Notes under the pieces: model-generated
The model's input: the letters and a program-made list of their open reading frames with translations, nothing else
Told to the model about the DNA's origin: nothing
Database searches by the model: none
Source: Candidatus Hadersleviella danica
Lineage (GTDB): Bacteria > Chloroflexota > Anaerolineae > Promineifilales > Promineifilaceae
Direction: 5' to 3'
Assembly: GCA_016711405.1 (NCBI GenBank)
Contig: JADJSZ010000020.1
Coordinates: 4,844-68,843 of the forward strand
DNA length: 64,000 nt
Shown: positions 53,518 through 61,671 of the stretch, one piece after another
Layout of the letters: the number at the start of each line of letters is the position of its first letter
Position numbering within the stretch: position 1 is the first letter of the stretch
Translations under genes and position numbers: made by a program

Positions 53518-53570
53518 CAATTGTCATTTGTCCCTTGTCACTGGTCATTTGTCCCCCGTCCCCCTTGCCA
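53518..53570. repeat. Heptamer tract TGTCATT/TGTCCCT (family H)
   Basis: TTGTCATTTGTCCCTTGTCA and further units overlap the 3' end of the phosphatase gene and supply its last codons and stop (..GTNDQ-stop). Confidence 0.85.
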
Positions 53571-54065
53571 TTCGCCCAACACACGGCCGTGGCGGGCTTC
53601 TAACTTGACCAGCGGCCGTTTGGCGACCATGAGTTCGCGGGCTTGCTCGAAGCTCAACCCTTCGTGTTTCATCAAATAGCCTGCCACGAGAGTGGCGGAA
53701 CGGCCGCGCCCCTTGGCGCAGTGGACGTAAACGGGGCGGCCGTCGGCCAGTTGTTGGTGCATAAACGCGACCCCTTGCTCGATGACGGCCGCTGGCGGAG
53801 CGGACATATCGGGCACGGCCAATTTGAGGTAGCGAATGTCGTGTTTGGCCAAAAAGGCGCGGTCATCCTCCCGCTCGGCGCGAATATCCACCACCGCCCC
53901 AATGCCTTGGCGCACCAAAAAGTCGTAATCCCGCGCATAGGTGGGGGCGCCACCGAGCCAGAGGCGCGGCTGTATCTCATCATACCAACTGTGCCCCTCC
54001 AACCGTTCGTACACAAAGCGGATGAGGGGGTAAAACAGGTCAAAAATTCTGTGGAAAAGGGTCAT
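53538..54065 (-). CDS. Dual-specificity protein phosphatase
   Basis: 175 residues from the ATG at 54065. The phosphatase P-loop is HCAKGRGRS (Cys116, Arg122), preceded by PVYVHC and with DIRAERED as the early strand; IQPRLWLGGAPTYARDYDFL is typical of DSPs. An N-terminal hydrophobic stretch (about 7-20) could touch the membrane. It is similar to PTPMT1-like/plant DSPs of about 180 residues, which dephosphorylate proteins or phosphatidylglycerophosphate. The C-terminal GGRGTNDQ is encoded by a heptamer repeat. Confidence 0.88.
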   Translation of the reverse strand: MTLFHRIFDLFYPLIRFVYERLEGHSWYDEIQPRLWLGGAPTYARDYDFLVRQGIGAVVDIRAEREDDRAFLAKHDIRYLKLAVPDMSAPPAAVIEQGVAFMHQQLADGRPVYVHCAKGRGRSATLVAGYLMKHEGLSFEQARELMVAKRPLVKLEARHGRVLGEWQGGRGTNDQ

Positions 54066-54067
54066 GG

Positions 54068-54169
54068 TTTCAATGAGCAAGGAGCAATGAACAAAGGGGA
54101 GGGGTTACAGGTTGCAGGTTACAAGTTACAGGTGGTGGAGCGACTTGTAACTTGTAACCTGCAACAGCC
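54068..54169. repeat. Heptamer tracts AATGAGC (family I) and GGTTACA hairpin (family K)
   Basis: AATGAGCAAGGAGCAATGAAC (about 54072-54092), then GGTTACAGGTTGCAGGTTAC units and inverted GACTTGTAACTTGTAACCTG units (54104-54166). Confidence 0.88.
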
Positions 54170-55586
54170 TTACCCCGTTTGCGAGGCGAGGAAGTCCAGC
54201 ATATCAATCTTGGTCAAAATGCCTGTGACGTGGTGTTGGTCATCCACAATCACGGCCGCGTCCTGCTCCTTGAAGATTTGCACCAGCTTGCCCAGCGGCG
54301 TGCCTGTCGTGGCCGTCATGGGGTGGCGGTTGATAATCGGCTCGATAGCCTCGCCCTGTTCGTGGGCATGGTCATCCCGCAGGAGGTGGTCGAGCAGGTC
54401 AATTTCGCGCACAATGCCGACGAGACGGCCGTCTTCTCCCACCACCTGGCACTTGCGAAATGCCATACCGCTTGAGCAAACCGACCACCTCTTCCATGCT
54501 GTCGCTCGGCCGAACGGTCACCACCTGCTGGCTCTTCTTGCCCGCCTGAATGTCGGAAACGTGTTGGGTAACACGCGGGCGGCCGAGGAACCCATTTTCG
54601 CGCATCCAGTTGTCGTTAAACACCTTGCTCAGGTAGCGCGACCCCGAATCGGGCAAAATGACGACCATCGTCGCCTCGGGGCCGAGTTTGTGCTGGCGGG
54701 CGTAGTTGATGGCTCCCGCCACGGCCGCGCCACACGAGCCACCCACAAACAGCCCCTCTTCCCGCACCAAACGGCGGGTCATCAGCAAACTCTCGCGGTC
54801 ATTTACCTGCACGATGGCATCCACCACGCTCAAATCAGTAGAGCCGGGCAGAAAATCCTCGCCAATCCCCTCCACTTTGTACCCCTCGGCTTTGGTTTGT
54901 TCGATGGGCACGCCTTTGTGCAAATCGTAGAGAATCGAGCCGATGGGATCTACGCCGACCACCTGAATGGCGGGGTTTTTCTCCTTCAGGTAGCGTCCTG
55001 CGCCGCTAATCGTGCCGCCCGTGCCCATGCCAACCACATAATGGGTCATGCGGTCGCCGATTTGCCGCCACATTTCGGGGCCAGTCGTTAAATAATGGGC
55101 GCGAGGGTTTTCGGGATTGTGGTATTGGTTGGCCAAAATCGAGTTGGGGGTTTCGCGCACGAGGCGTTCGGCGACTTGGTAATAACTGCGCGGGTCGCTC
55201 GGTTCCACGGCCGTTGGCGTGACCACCACCTCCGCCCCATATGCCCGCAACAGCTCAATCTTCTCCTGCGACATCTTATCGGGCATGACAAAAATGCACT
55301 TGTACCCCTTAATGGCGGCCACAATGGCCAACCCCGCCCCTGTGTTGCCAGAGGTAGATTCGACAATTGTCCCGCCGGGGCGCAAACGGCCGCTCCGCTC
55401 CGCCTCCTCAATCATCCCCAAGCCAATGCGGTCCTTGACCGAACCGCCGGGGTTGAAAAACTCCACCTTGGCGTAAATTGTGCAAGGCAAATCATCCACC
55501 ACCGAATTGAGCCGCACCAGCGGCGTGTTGCCTATCGTGCCTAAAACGGTGTCGTACACCAGTTCATGGGTAAATTCTGTTGACAT
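54170..55586 (-). CDS. Cystathionine beta-synthase with CBS-domain pair, frameshifted
   Basis: About 470 residues if repaired. PLP domain: GNTPLVRLN, FFNPGGSVKDRIG (Lys51 binds PLP), VESTSGNTGAGLA, GMGTGGTISGAGRYL, DSGSRYLSKVF. Then CBS domain 1 from VVTVRPSDSMEEVVGLLKRYGISQVP, where the frame breaks near 54447 (one G too many in CCAGG); the next frame gives VVGEDGRLVGIVREIDLLDHLL and the second CBS domain to 54170. Condenses serine (or O-acetylserine) with homocysteine. With the next gene it forms the reverse transsulfuration route from methionine to cysteine. The CBS pair may bind an adenosyl ligand. Confidence 0.92.
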
Positions 55587-55594
55587 AAAACCTC

Positions 55595-55677
55595 GGGATT
55601 AGGGATTGCGGAATGGGGAATGCGGATTGCGGATTGTCTTTCATTCCGCAATCCCTAATCCGCAATCCGCAATCAAT
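55595..55677. repeat. Heptamer hairpin GCGGATT (family D)
   Basis: GGGATTGCGGAATGGGGAATG and GCGGATTGCGGATTG are followed by inverted ATTCCGCAATCCCTAATCCG and CAATCCGCAATC units, filling the gap between the two transsulfuration genes. Confidence 0.9.
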
Positions 55678-56823
55678 CTATTGCATTGCTTGCCGCAAAT
55701 CAGCGATTAAATCATCCACATGCTCAATGCCCACCGAAATGCGGACGAGGCCGGGGTCTACGGCCAGCGGCGAATCGGCCACGGAGGCGTGGGTCATGGG
55801 GGCGGGTAGCTCGATGAGCGATTCGACCCCGCCCAGTGATTCGGCCAAGGTGAACAGCTTGGTGTGGCGGGCGATTTGGCGGGCGGCCGTTTCGCCCCCA
55901 TTCAACACAAACGAAATCATGCCGCCGGGCATGGTCATCTGCCGTTTGGCCAATTCGTATTGGGGATGGCTCTCGAGGCCGGGGTAAATCACTTGCGCCA
56001 CGGCCGGGTCATCCGCCAAAAACTGAGCCACGCGCAAGGCGTTGTGGCTGTGTTGCGCCATCCGCAAAGCGAGCGTTTTAATGCCGCGCAGGGTGAGGAA
56101 GCAATCCATTGGCCCCGGCACGGCCCCAATCCCGTTTTGCAGGAATTTGAGCTTGGCGTAAACGTCGCTGTCGTTCAAGATAATCGCCCCGCCGACCACA
56201 TCGGAGTGGCCGCCGATGTATTTGGTGGTGCTGTGGACGACAAAATCGGCCCCAAGGCGCAGGGGGTTTTGCAAAATGGGGGAGGCGAAGGTGTTGTCTA
56301 CCCCCAGCCAGATGCCCCGTGCGCTGGTGAGTTTGGCCACGGCCGCGATATCGGTCAGGCGCAACATGGGGTTGGTGGGGGTTTCGAGCCACACCAAGCG
56401 GGTGTTGGGTTGCAGGGCGGCCTCGATGGCGGCCGTGTCGGTCGTATCGGCAAAGGTGAACTCAATCCCATAATGGCTGAGAATTTTGTCGAACAGACGG
56501 AAGGTGCCGCCGTACACGTCGTTGCCACTCAGCACATGTTCGCCGGGCTTGACCAGCCGCAGAAGGGTATCTATGGCGGCCATGCCCGAGGAGAAGGCGA
56601 GGGCGTGTCGGCCGCCTTCGAGCGCGGCGAGGGCGGTTTGCAAGGCGGTGCGGGTGGGGTTGTCGGTGCGGGAATACTCGTAGCCCTTATGCACGGCCAC
56701 ATCGGACTGGGCATAGGTGGAGGTTTGGTAGATGGGGGTCATCACGGCCCCAGTGGTGGGGTCTGGCTCCACCCCCGCATGGACGGCCAGTGTCTCTGGC
56801 CTGAGGTGGGAAGTATGGGTCAT
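55678..56823 (-). CDS. Cystathionine gamma-lyase/synthase (Cys/Met metabolism PLP enzyme)
   Basis: 381 residues, full length. AGVEPDPTTGAVMTPIYQTSTYAQ, EYSRTDNPTRTALQTALAALEGG, AFSSGMAAIDTLLRL, NDVYGGTFRLFD, ETPTNPMLRLTDI, VDNTFASPILQNPLRLGADFVVHSTTKYIGGHSDVVGG with PLP-binding Lys201. Sequence alone does not separate lyase from synthase or from MetB. Because it neighbours cystathionine beta-synthase, I favour the gamma-lyase role, releasing cysteine from cystathionine. Confidence 0.92.
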   Translation of the reverse strand: MTHTSHLRPETLAVHAGVEPDPTTGAVMTPIYQTSTYAQSDVAVHKGYEYSRTDNPTRTALQTALAALEGGRHALAFSSGMAAIDTLLRLVKPGEHVLSGNDVYGGTFRLFDKILSHYGIEFTFADTTDTAAIEAALQPNTRLVWLETPTNPMLRLTDIAAVAKLTSARGIWLGVDNTFASPILQNPLRLGADFVVHSTTKYIGGHSDVVGGAIILNDSDVYAKLKFLQNGIGAVPGPMDCFLTLRGIKTLALRMAQHSHNALRVAQFLADDPAVAQVIYPGLESHPQYELAKRQMTMPGGMISFVLNGGETAARQIARHTKLFTLAESLGGVESLIELPAPMTHASVADSPLAVDPGLVRISVGIEHVDDLIADLRQAMQ

Positions 56824-56962
56824 GGAAACTCCTATGGGGATTGGTTTGTAGTGGCGGCTTTAGCCGTTCACGCTGACTGGCTGACACGCTGACCAGCTAA
56901 TAATACCCCACGGTGGGCAAAAGACTGTAAAATGTGGTGGGGAGTGGGGCGGCCGTGAAGAT

Positions 56963-57367
56963 ATGACGCAGAGGGAACTTTCTGTTGAGGCTTTTGCTAG
57001 GTCAAAGGGACAAATGAACCTCTTGAATTTAGAACCACCACTATCTGACTACTCTTGCAGTGTTCGGCGTTATTATTCTGGACACTCAACGATGTTTATA
57101 GAATTAGTAAATACCACCCAAAAGAAAGCAACTTACCTTCTATTTGACCAAGTCAAGTTTTTTTCGGGGCCTTTTTATTGGCGTGGGGCTGATTTTCAAT
57201 TAGGACGGCACGAAGAATGTGTAAAGATACTGCGCCAAATAGGTCTAACAAATGAGTTGATGTATCCTATATTCAATTTGTTTCTTATCCCAACTAATGA
57301 CGTTGAGATAAAAATCATTGCGGCGGCAAGATATGTTCATACAGATGTAATGCCTGAAAATTGGTAG
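56963..57367 (+). CDS. Hypothetical protein in AT-rich patch
   Basis: 134 residues, small and soluble: SVRRYYSGHSTMFIELVNTT, ATYLLFDQVKFFSGPFYWRGADFQLG, CVKILRQIGL, MYPIFNLFLIPT, EIKIIAAARYVH. Base composition is clearly more AT-rich than the flanking genes, and codon choice lacks the usual CGGCCG words, which suggests recent gain. Start chosen as the only ATG fitting the frame; no good Shine-Dalgarno. No family recognised. Confidence 0.6.
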   Translation: MTQRELSVEAFARSKGQMNLLNLEPPLSDYSCSVRRYYSGHSTMFIELVNTTQKKATYLLFDQVKFFSGPFYWRGADFQLGRHEECVKILRQIGLTNELMYPIFNLFLIPTNDVEIKIIAAARYVHTDVMPENW

Positions 57368-57541
57368 TAAAGGAGAACCCGCAACTTATCCCGACTATAA
57401 TATTCTCGCCGTCCCATTACCAACGGCCATAGCATATCCCCTTGACCGTGAAACCTCATGACAAAGTTGTCAAAATGATGAGCTTGGCCGATTACATAAT
57501 CATAGCCATGAAAAAATATATTCTTGAAAACCTAAAAAAAC

Positions 57542-58303
57542 TTGCAGAATGGGTATGGGGCAAGCTCAACTTTTCATCTTTTGGCATTATGGATACTTGA
57601 TTTTAATATCAGCCCAAACCTTGTAACAGATGTTCCCCTTCATTATGAAAATCCATCGTATTGCTTTGGATTAGATTATCCCGCTAGATGGCGGATAGAT
57701 TCATATGGCGAACGTGGTAACCGAGGAGATACGTATGAACGGACTAATCTTTATTCCTCTAGCTTTGCGAGGTATGTGATAAGCGTTGAGCAGAAAGCAT
57801 TTAATAGCCCGTCTATTTCTGATGTAGCTCAATGGAGTAGAGATGAGTTATTCGGAAATACGCCTAGCAATGTGACACCTGTTGATGAAATTGTTGTTAA
57901 CAATCAAATAGCTGGTTCAAGGATTTTTACATCAGCTAGAACAGAGAGTAAATGGCGAGAAGTTTATATTCCTCGCCAAGCAGATGGGTTGGTTCTGCGC
58001 CTTCTCACTACAAAAAACAATTTTGAGGAGGGAAATAGGATATTTGAGGAGGTATTGGCCAGTTTTACTTATGACGATACCTGCCTAATAAATATGACCA
58101 AATCTAGCTTAATACGGCTACGACATTCTGAGCAACCGTATCATCATTGTCAACGACCCGTATCCCTTACCCACTCCCGCAAACCTGCAAACCCTCCCAC
58201 TTCCAAACCTTGCAGGTTTATTTATGGCCACCCATACAACAACATTGCACAACCCAGAGGGTACTGTAAAAGTGTGCGATGCACCCCTATTCAGTGCGCT
58301 TAG
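57542..58303 (+). CDS. Hypothetical PsbP-like/exported protein, disturbed ends
   Basis: The recognisable core (about 57630-58083) reads VPLHYENPSYCFGLDYPARWRID.. QWSRDELFGNTP..NQIAGSRIFTSARTESKWREVYIP..LVLRLLTTKNNFEEGNRIFEEVLASFTYDD. This is the pattern of small exported proteins that begin 'Y.N..YGF.L.YP..W' (PsbP/DUF1795-like). The start is uncertain: an ATG at 57508 in another frame (MKKYILENLKKL..) looks like a possible N-terminus joined by a frameshift. Beyond TYDDTC the reading runs through repeats and is probably not protein. AT-rich, like the previous gene. Confidence 0.5.
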   Translation: MQNGYGASSTFHLLALWILDFNISPNLVTDVPLHYENPSYCFGLDYPARWRIDSYGERGNRGDTYERTNLYSSSFARYVISVEQKAFNSPSISDVAQWSRDELFGNTPSNVTPVDEIVVNNQIAGSRIFTSARTESKWREVYIPRQADGLVLRLLTTKNNFEEGNRIFEEVLASFTYDDTCLINMTKSSLIRLRHSEQPYHHCQRPVSLTHSRKPANPPTSKPCRFIYGHPYNNIAQPRGYCKSVRCTPIQCA

Positions 58304-58331
58304 GGTTTGACTGAAGACTGTTTACGAGTCA

Positions 58332-58391
58332 GTTTTTTAGACACGAATTTCACGAATGAGATTCGAGACAATTCGTGTCATTCACGTCCAA
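58332..58391. repeat. Dispersed hairpin repeat, TTAGACACGAATTTCACGAA family, copy 4
   Basis: TTTTTTAGACACGAATTTCA, then GATTCGAGACAATTCGTGTC and ACGTCCAACTTCTTGCG. Close in sequence to the copy at 19783. Confidence 0.8.
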
Positions 58392-58453
58392 CTTCTTGCG
58401 AGTTCCAACCGAGATGAAACACACCCATAACCCATAATTCGCAGGAAGCTCCC

Positions 58454-60121
58454 TCACAACGGGCACGTCATATACAACCCATCCACCACAAAACCATGTT
58501 TGGCATAGTATTGCTGGGTTCCAATGGCGCTAATCACCGCCACACGGCCGTAGCCTGCCTCCCTCGCCCGCCGCTTCGCTTCCCCAATCAGCCACATCCC
58601 CAGCCCCATATGTTGCGCCTCCCCTTGGCTCTCCTCCCCTAGCGGGAGCGCGGGGCCATACACATGCACCTCCCGAATCATGGCGTGATTGGCCAATTCG
58701 GGCAGGGGCAACTCTTGGTTGGGGTCGGGTAAGGAGAGGCGCAGAAAGCCCGCCAATTTGCCCTCGGCCGTTTCCATCCCCAGAAAATACTCCATCGTGC
58801 CCACAGTGGCGTATTCCTCCACCCGCAAGCGCATCTCGGCGGCCGTGATTTCGGTGCGGCGCACCTCACGGCAACGAATGCATTGGCACGGCCGTCCCTC
58901 CTCCTTGAGCCGCTTTTGCGCCAACTGGCGCAAATTCGCCTTAGTAAAGCCCGCCACCACATTCGTCGTCGGAATATCCCGCACCACTCGCGTCAGCCGC
59001 GCATAGCGGGGGGTGATGGCCTTGCACTCGACCAGCACATTCAGCACTTCTTCTTCGGTGTAGGGCTGGTACTCGCCGCGTTGCCAATAGGCATAAAGCT
59101 CCGCATTTTCCAGCAACATGCAGGGGTAGATTTTCAGCTCGTCGGGGCGGATGGCGGGGTCGTCCCATAAACTGGCGTAATCGGCCATGTCGCTGGCGGG
59201 GGTTGCGCCGAGCAGATTGGGCATCCAGTGGCCGTGAATCTTAAAGCCGCCCAGCCGCAACAAGCGGAATGCGTCCCGCGTCGCTTGCCCATCGTGCCCG
59301 CGCATGTTGAGCGCCAGCACCCGCTCGTCCATGCTCTGAATGCCGACCTGCACTTTGGTCACGCCCAAATAGCGCATCCAGCGCAATTCGTCGGGGGTGA
59401 TGTGGTCTTGGCGGGTTTCCACCACAAGGCCAACATTGCGGCGCACGGCCGTGCTGTTCACCTGTTGCGCCGTGGCCAAATCAGGCGATTCCTGCCCATT
59501 CATCGCCTCAAAACAGCGATGCACAAACCACTCTTGGTAAGCGCGGGGATAACTCGACCATGTGCCGCCCAAGATGAGCAGTTCGATTTTTTCGACAGGG
59601 TGGCCGATTTTCTCGAGGGCGGAGATGCGCCCGGCCGTTTGGTCATAGGGATCGAAGGCGTACCGTTCGGCGCGTTGTGCGCCCGGCTCGTCGTGCAAAT
59701 AGCTCTTGGGCATCCGCACATCGGTGGGGCAAAAGATGCACTTGCCGGGGCAGGCGTAGGGTTTGGTCAGCACCGTCACCACGGTCACGCCCGCTTGGGT
59801 GCGCACGGGTTTCATTTGCAGGTGGAGCGGCACATCGGGGTCGAAGGTGAGCCAGCCATCGGCGCAAAGTTGTTCGTAGACGTGCAGGAGGTGGTATTTG
59901 GAGAGCCACGGCACGCCCGCCCGTGCGTGTTGGCGCATGATGCGGTGGTAGGCGGCCGTGTCCAACGGCCGTGTGGCCATCAGTTCTTGCACCAGCGCCA
60001 CAAAAGCCAACTCCTGCCCCACAATGGGGATGGGTTCTTGGCGAGTCTGCCACGCTTTGTCGTCAAAGGCGACATTATCCGCTAATTCGTACTCAAATTG
60101 CTGTATTTTCGGCCGGGTCAT
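58454..60121 (-). CDS. Elp3-type tRNA uridine(34) carboxymethyl synthase (radical SAM + GNAT)
   Basis: 555 residues, full length. N-terminal helical domain (AYHRIMRQHARAGVPWLSKYHLLHVYEQL), KPVRTQAGVTVVTVLTKPYACPGKCIFCPTDVRMPKSY with the CxxxxCxxC cluster of radical SAM, ILGGTWSSYP, ETRQDHITPDEL.. VQVGIQSMDE, zinc-binding CQCIRCREVR, and a C-terminal GNAT domain (REVHVYGP.., GLGMWLIGEAKRRAREAGYGRVAVISAIGTQQYYAKHGF). Stand-alone bacterial Elp3 is known from Chloroflexota such as Dehalococcoides, where it modifies the wobble uridine of tRNA with acetyl-CoA. Confidence 0.95.
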   Translation of the reverse strand: MTRPKIQQFEYELADNVAFDDKAWQTRQEPIPIVGQELAFVALVQELMATRPLDTAAYHRIMRQHARAGVPWLSKYHLLHVYEQLCADGWLTFDPDVPLHLQMKPVRTQAGVTVVTVLTKPYACPGKCIFCPTDVRMPKSYLHDEPGAQRAERYAFDPYDQTAGRISALEKIGHPVEKIELLILGGTWSSYPRAYQEWFVHRCFEAMNGQESPDLATAQQVNSTAVRRNVGLVVETRQDHITPDELRWMRYLGVTKVQVGIQSMDERVLALNMRGHDGQATRDAFRLLRLGGFKIHGHWMPNLLGATPASDMADYASLWDDPAIRPDELKIYPCMLLENAELYAYWQRGEYQPYTEEEVLNVLVECKAITPRYARLTRVVRDIPTTNVVAGFTKANLRQLAQKRLKEEGRPCQCIRCREVRRTEITAAEMRLRVEEYATVGTMEYFLGMETAEGKLAGFLRLSLPDPNQELPLPELANHAMIREVHVYGPALPLGEESQGEAQHMGLGMWLIGEAKRRAREAGYGRVAVISAIGTQQYYAKHGFVVDGLYMTCPL

Positions 60122-60432
60122 GGGGGTATTTTAGCAGAGGGATAGGGATAGGGATAGGGACGGGGGCATCGTCGGTTTGGTTATACTTTCCACGCTCATA
60201 ATCTGGCCTTGGGGGTATGGGGTGTTTCGTTTTTGTTGAAAATGGTTGTAGGGGGTTTTTAGACACCAATTTCACGAATTGGTCTCGAAAAAAACTCGTG
60301 TGATTTGGGAAATTCACATCCCAATTCGTGGATTAAACAGACCTATTTGGGGGTGCATTTTAATAGACCAGTAGACCAATAGACGGATAGACCCCACTGC
60401 CCCATCGCACTTTATGAGCGTTGGCCGTGTAG
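60122..60432. other. Gap with GGGATA repeat, hairpin repeat copy 5 and ATAGACC heptamers
   Basis: GGGATAGGGATAGGGATAGG (60140-60159), a diverged member of the TTAGACACGAATTTCACGAA family (about 60255-60330, arms TTTTTAGACACCAATTTCAC and GGGAAATTCACATC), then ATAGACCAGTAGACCAATAG units (about 60362-60390). No gene. Confidence 0.6.
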
Positions 60433-60462
60433 TTGACACGGCCGCAAATATCATTCTATAAT
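60433..60462 (+). promoter_or_regulatory. Consensus sigma-70-type promoter
   Basis: TTGACA (60433-60438), 18-nt spacer, TATAAT (60457-60462). About 65 nt before the ATG of the TolB-like gene. Confidence 0.75.
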
Positions 60463-60527
60463 TTCCCCACATCGGGAGGACATGAGGTAGTCTCCACAAC
60501 CCTTTACACAATGAGGCAGTAAATATC

Positions 60528-61668
60528 ATGTTCGCTAAACGCGCTTTTTTGTGGCTGGCTTTGCTGGCCGTTATCACTTTTTCTATCTGGGGCGTATCTC
60601 CTCGCCTCGAGGCACAATCGGAATTGGATGAGGTTTTGCCTGAGCGGTTGGAGATGTTGGTTTATCCACCTACCGAGGAGAATTCGGCCGAGTTAGCGGC
60701 CGTTTTGGCTCAGATGGCTCCCCCAGACACGGCCGCGACTACGGCTCCGCCCAATTTCCATTTGCCCGCGACGTTGTTGGTTTACCAAAACTTCGATACG
60801 GGCAATTGGGAGGTTTTGCTGAACACGGCCGCGCAAGCCAAGATCAATTTGAGCAATCATCCAGCGGCCGATATTCACCCCCGCCTCAATCGGGGGGCTA
60901 CCCATGTGTTATTTGCCTCCAATCGGGCGGGCAACTTCGATTTGTATGTGATGAAAGTCGATGGGAGCAATCTCACCCAACTCACCGCGAGTGCAGGGGA
61001 TGATGTCAACCCCGTTTGGTCACCCGATGGCTCGAAAATCGCCTTTGAGTCGTATCGGGATGGGCAACCCGAAATTTATGTAATGAATGCGGATGGCTCC
61101 AACCAAACCCGCCTGACGAATGACCCTGACTTTGATGGGATGCCGACATGGTCACCTGATGGGCAAACCATTGCCTTCTCCTCTCGCCGCACGGGTGGCT
61201 ACCGCATTTACACGATGGACGCGACCACTGGGGCGAATCAAATTCAACGGTCTACCCACCCCTATAGCCTTTCTCCATCATGGTCACCTGATGGGAAACT
61301 CATTGCATTCACCGCCGATCCCGATAATGAGGCTTTGGCTGGAAGGAGTATTTTTATATGTTCCAAATAATTATTCGCAAGGGGAAGCAATCATTTACAC
61401 ATATGACTCTCCCTATGTAGACATTTTGATACGGAGTTGGTCACCAGACGGGGAACATATTGCCATAACTTTCCAAATCTATGAATTAGTTCAATTGCCT
61501 AATAGATATCAGCTCCAACGCTCAGAAATTCACTTGCATGACTTTGTAGGAGGATTTCAGAGGCCTGCTAACACCTCCGATAATTACAGTTCTACCCCTG
61601 ACATTAACACAACAGATAATATTCCCCCTCTAATTAAGGTTCTTCCATACCAATTCTTATGCCCATAA
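60528..61668 (+). CDS. Exported TolB-like beta-propeller protein, frameshifted
   Basis: Signal peptide MFAKRAFLWLALLAVITFSIWGVSPRLEA; then a linker and WD40-like (PD40) propeller repeats: HVLFASNRAGNFDLYVMKVDG, PVWSPDGSKIAFESYRDGQPEIYVMNADG, PTWSPDGQTIAFSSRRTGGYRIYTMD, PSWSPDGKLIAFTADPD. The frame breaks at the T5 run 61351-61355; the next frame continues LYVPNNYSQGEAIIYTYD.., SWSPDGEHIAITFQIYE.. to the TAA at 61668. Probably an envelope protein of unknown ligand. An IS630 copy begins 3 nt after the stop, so the native 3' end may be lost. Confidence 0.85.
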
Positions 61669-61671
61669 ATA

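Noticed and set aside
56824..56962. SAM riboswitch upstream of the cystathionine gamma-lyase gene
   Set aside because: The region holds only a GTAGTGGCGGCTTTAGCCGT repeat and a GCTGACTGG-type tract, with no conserved riboswitch core.
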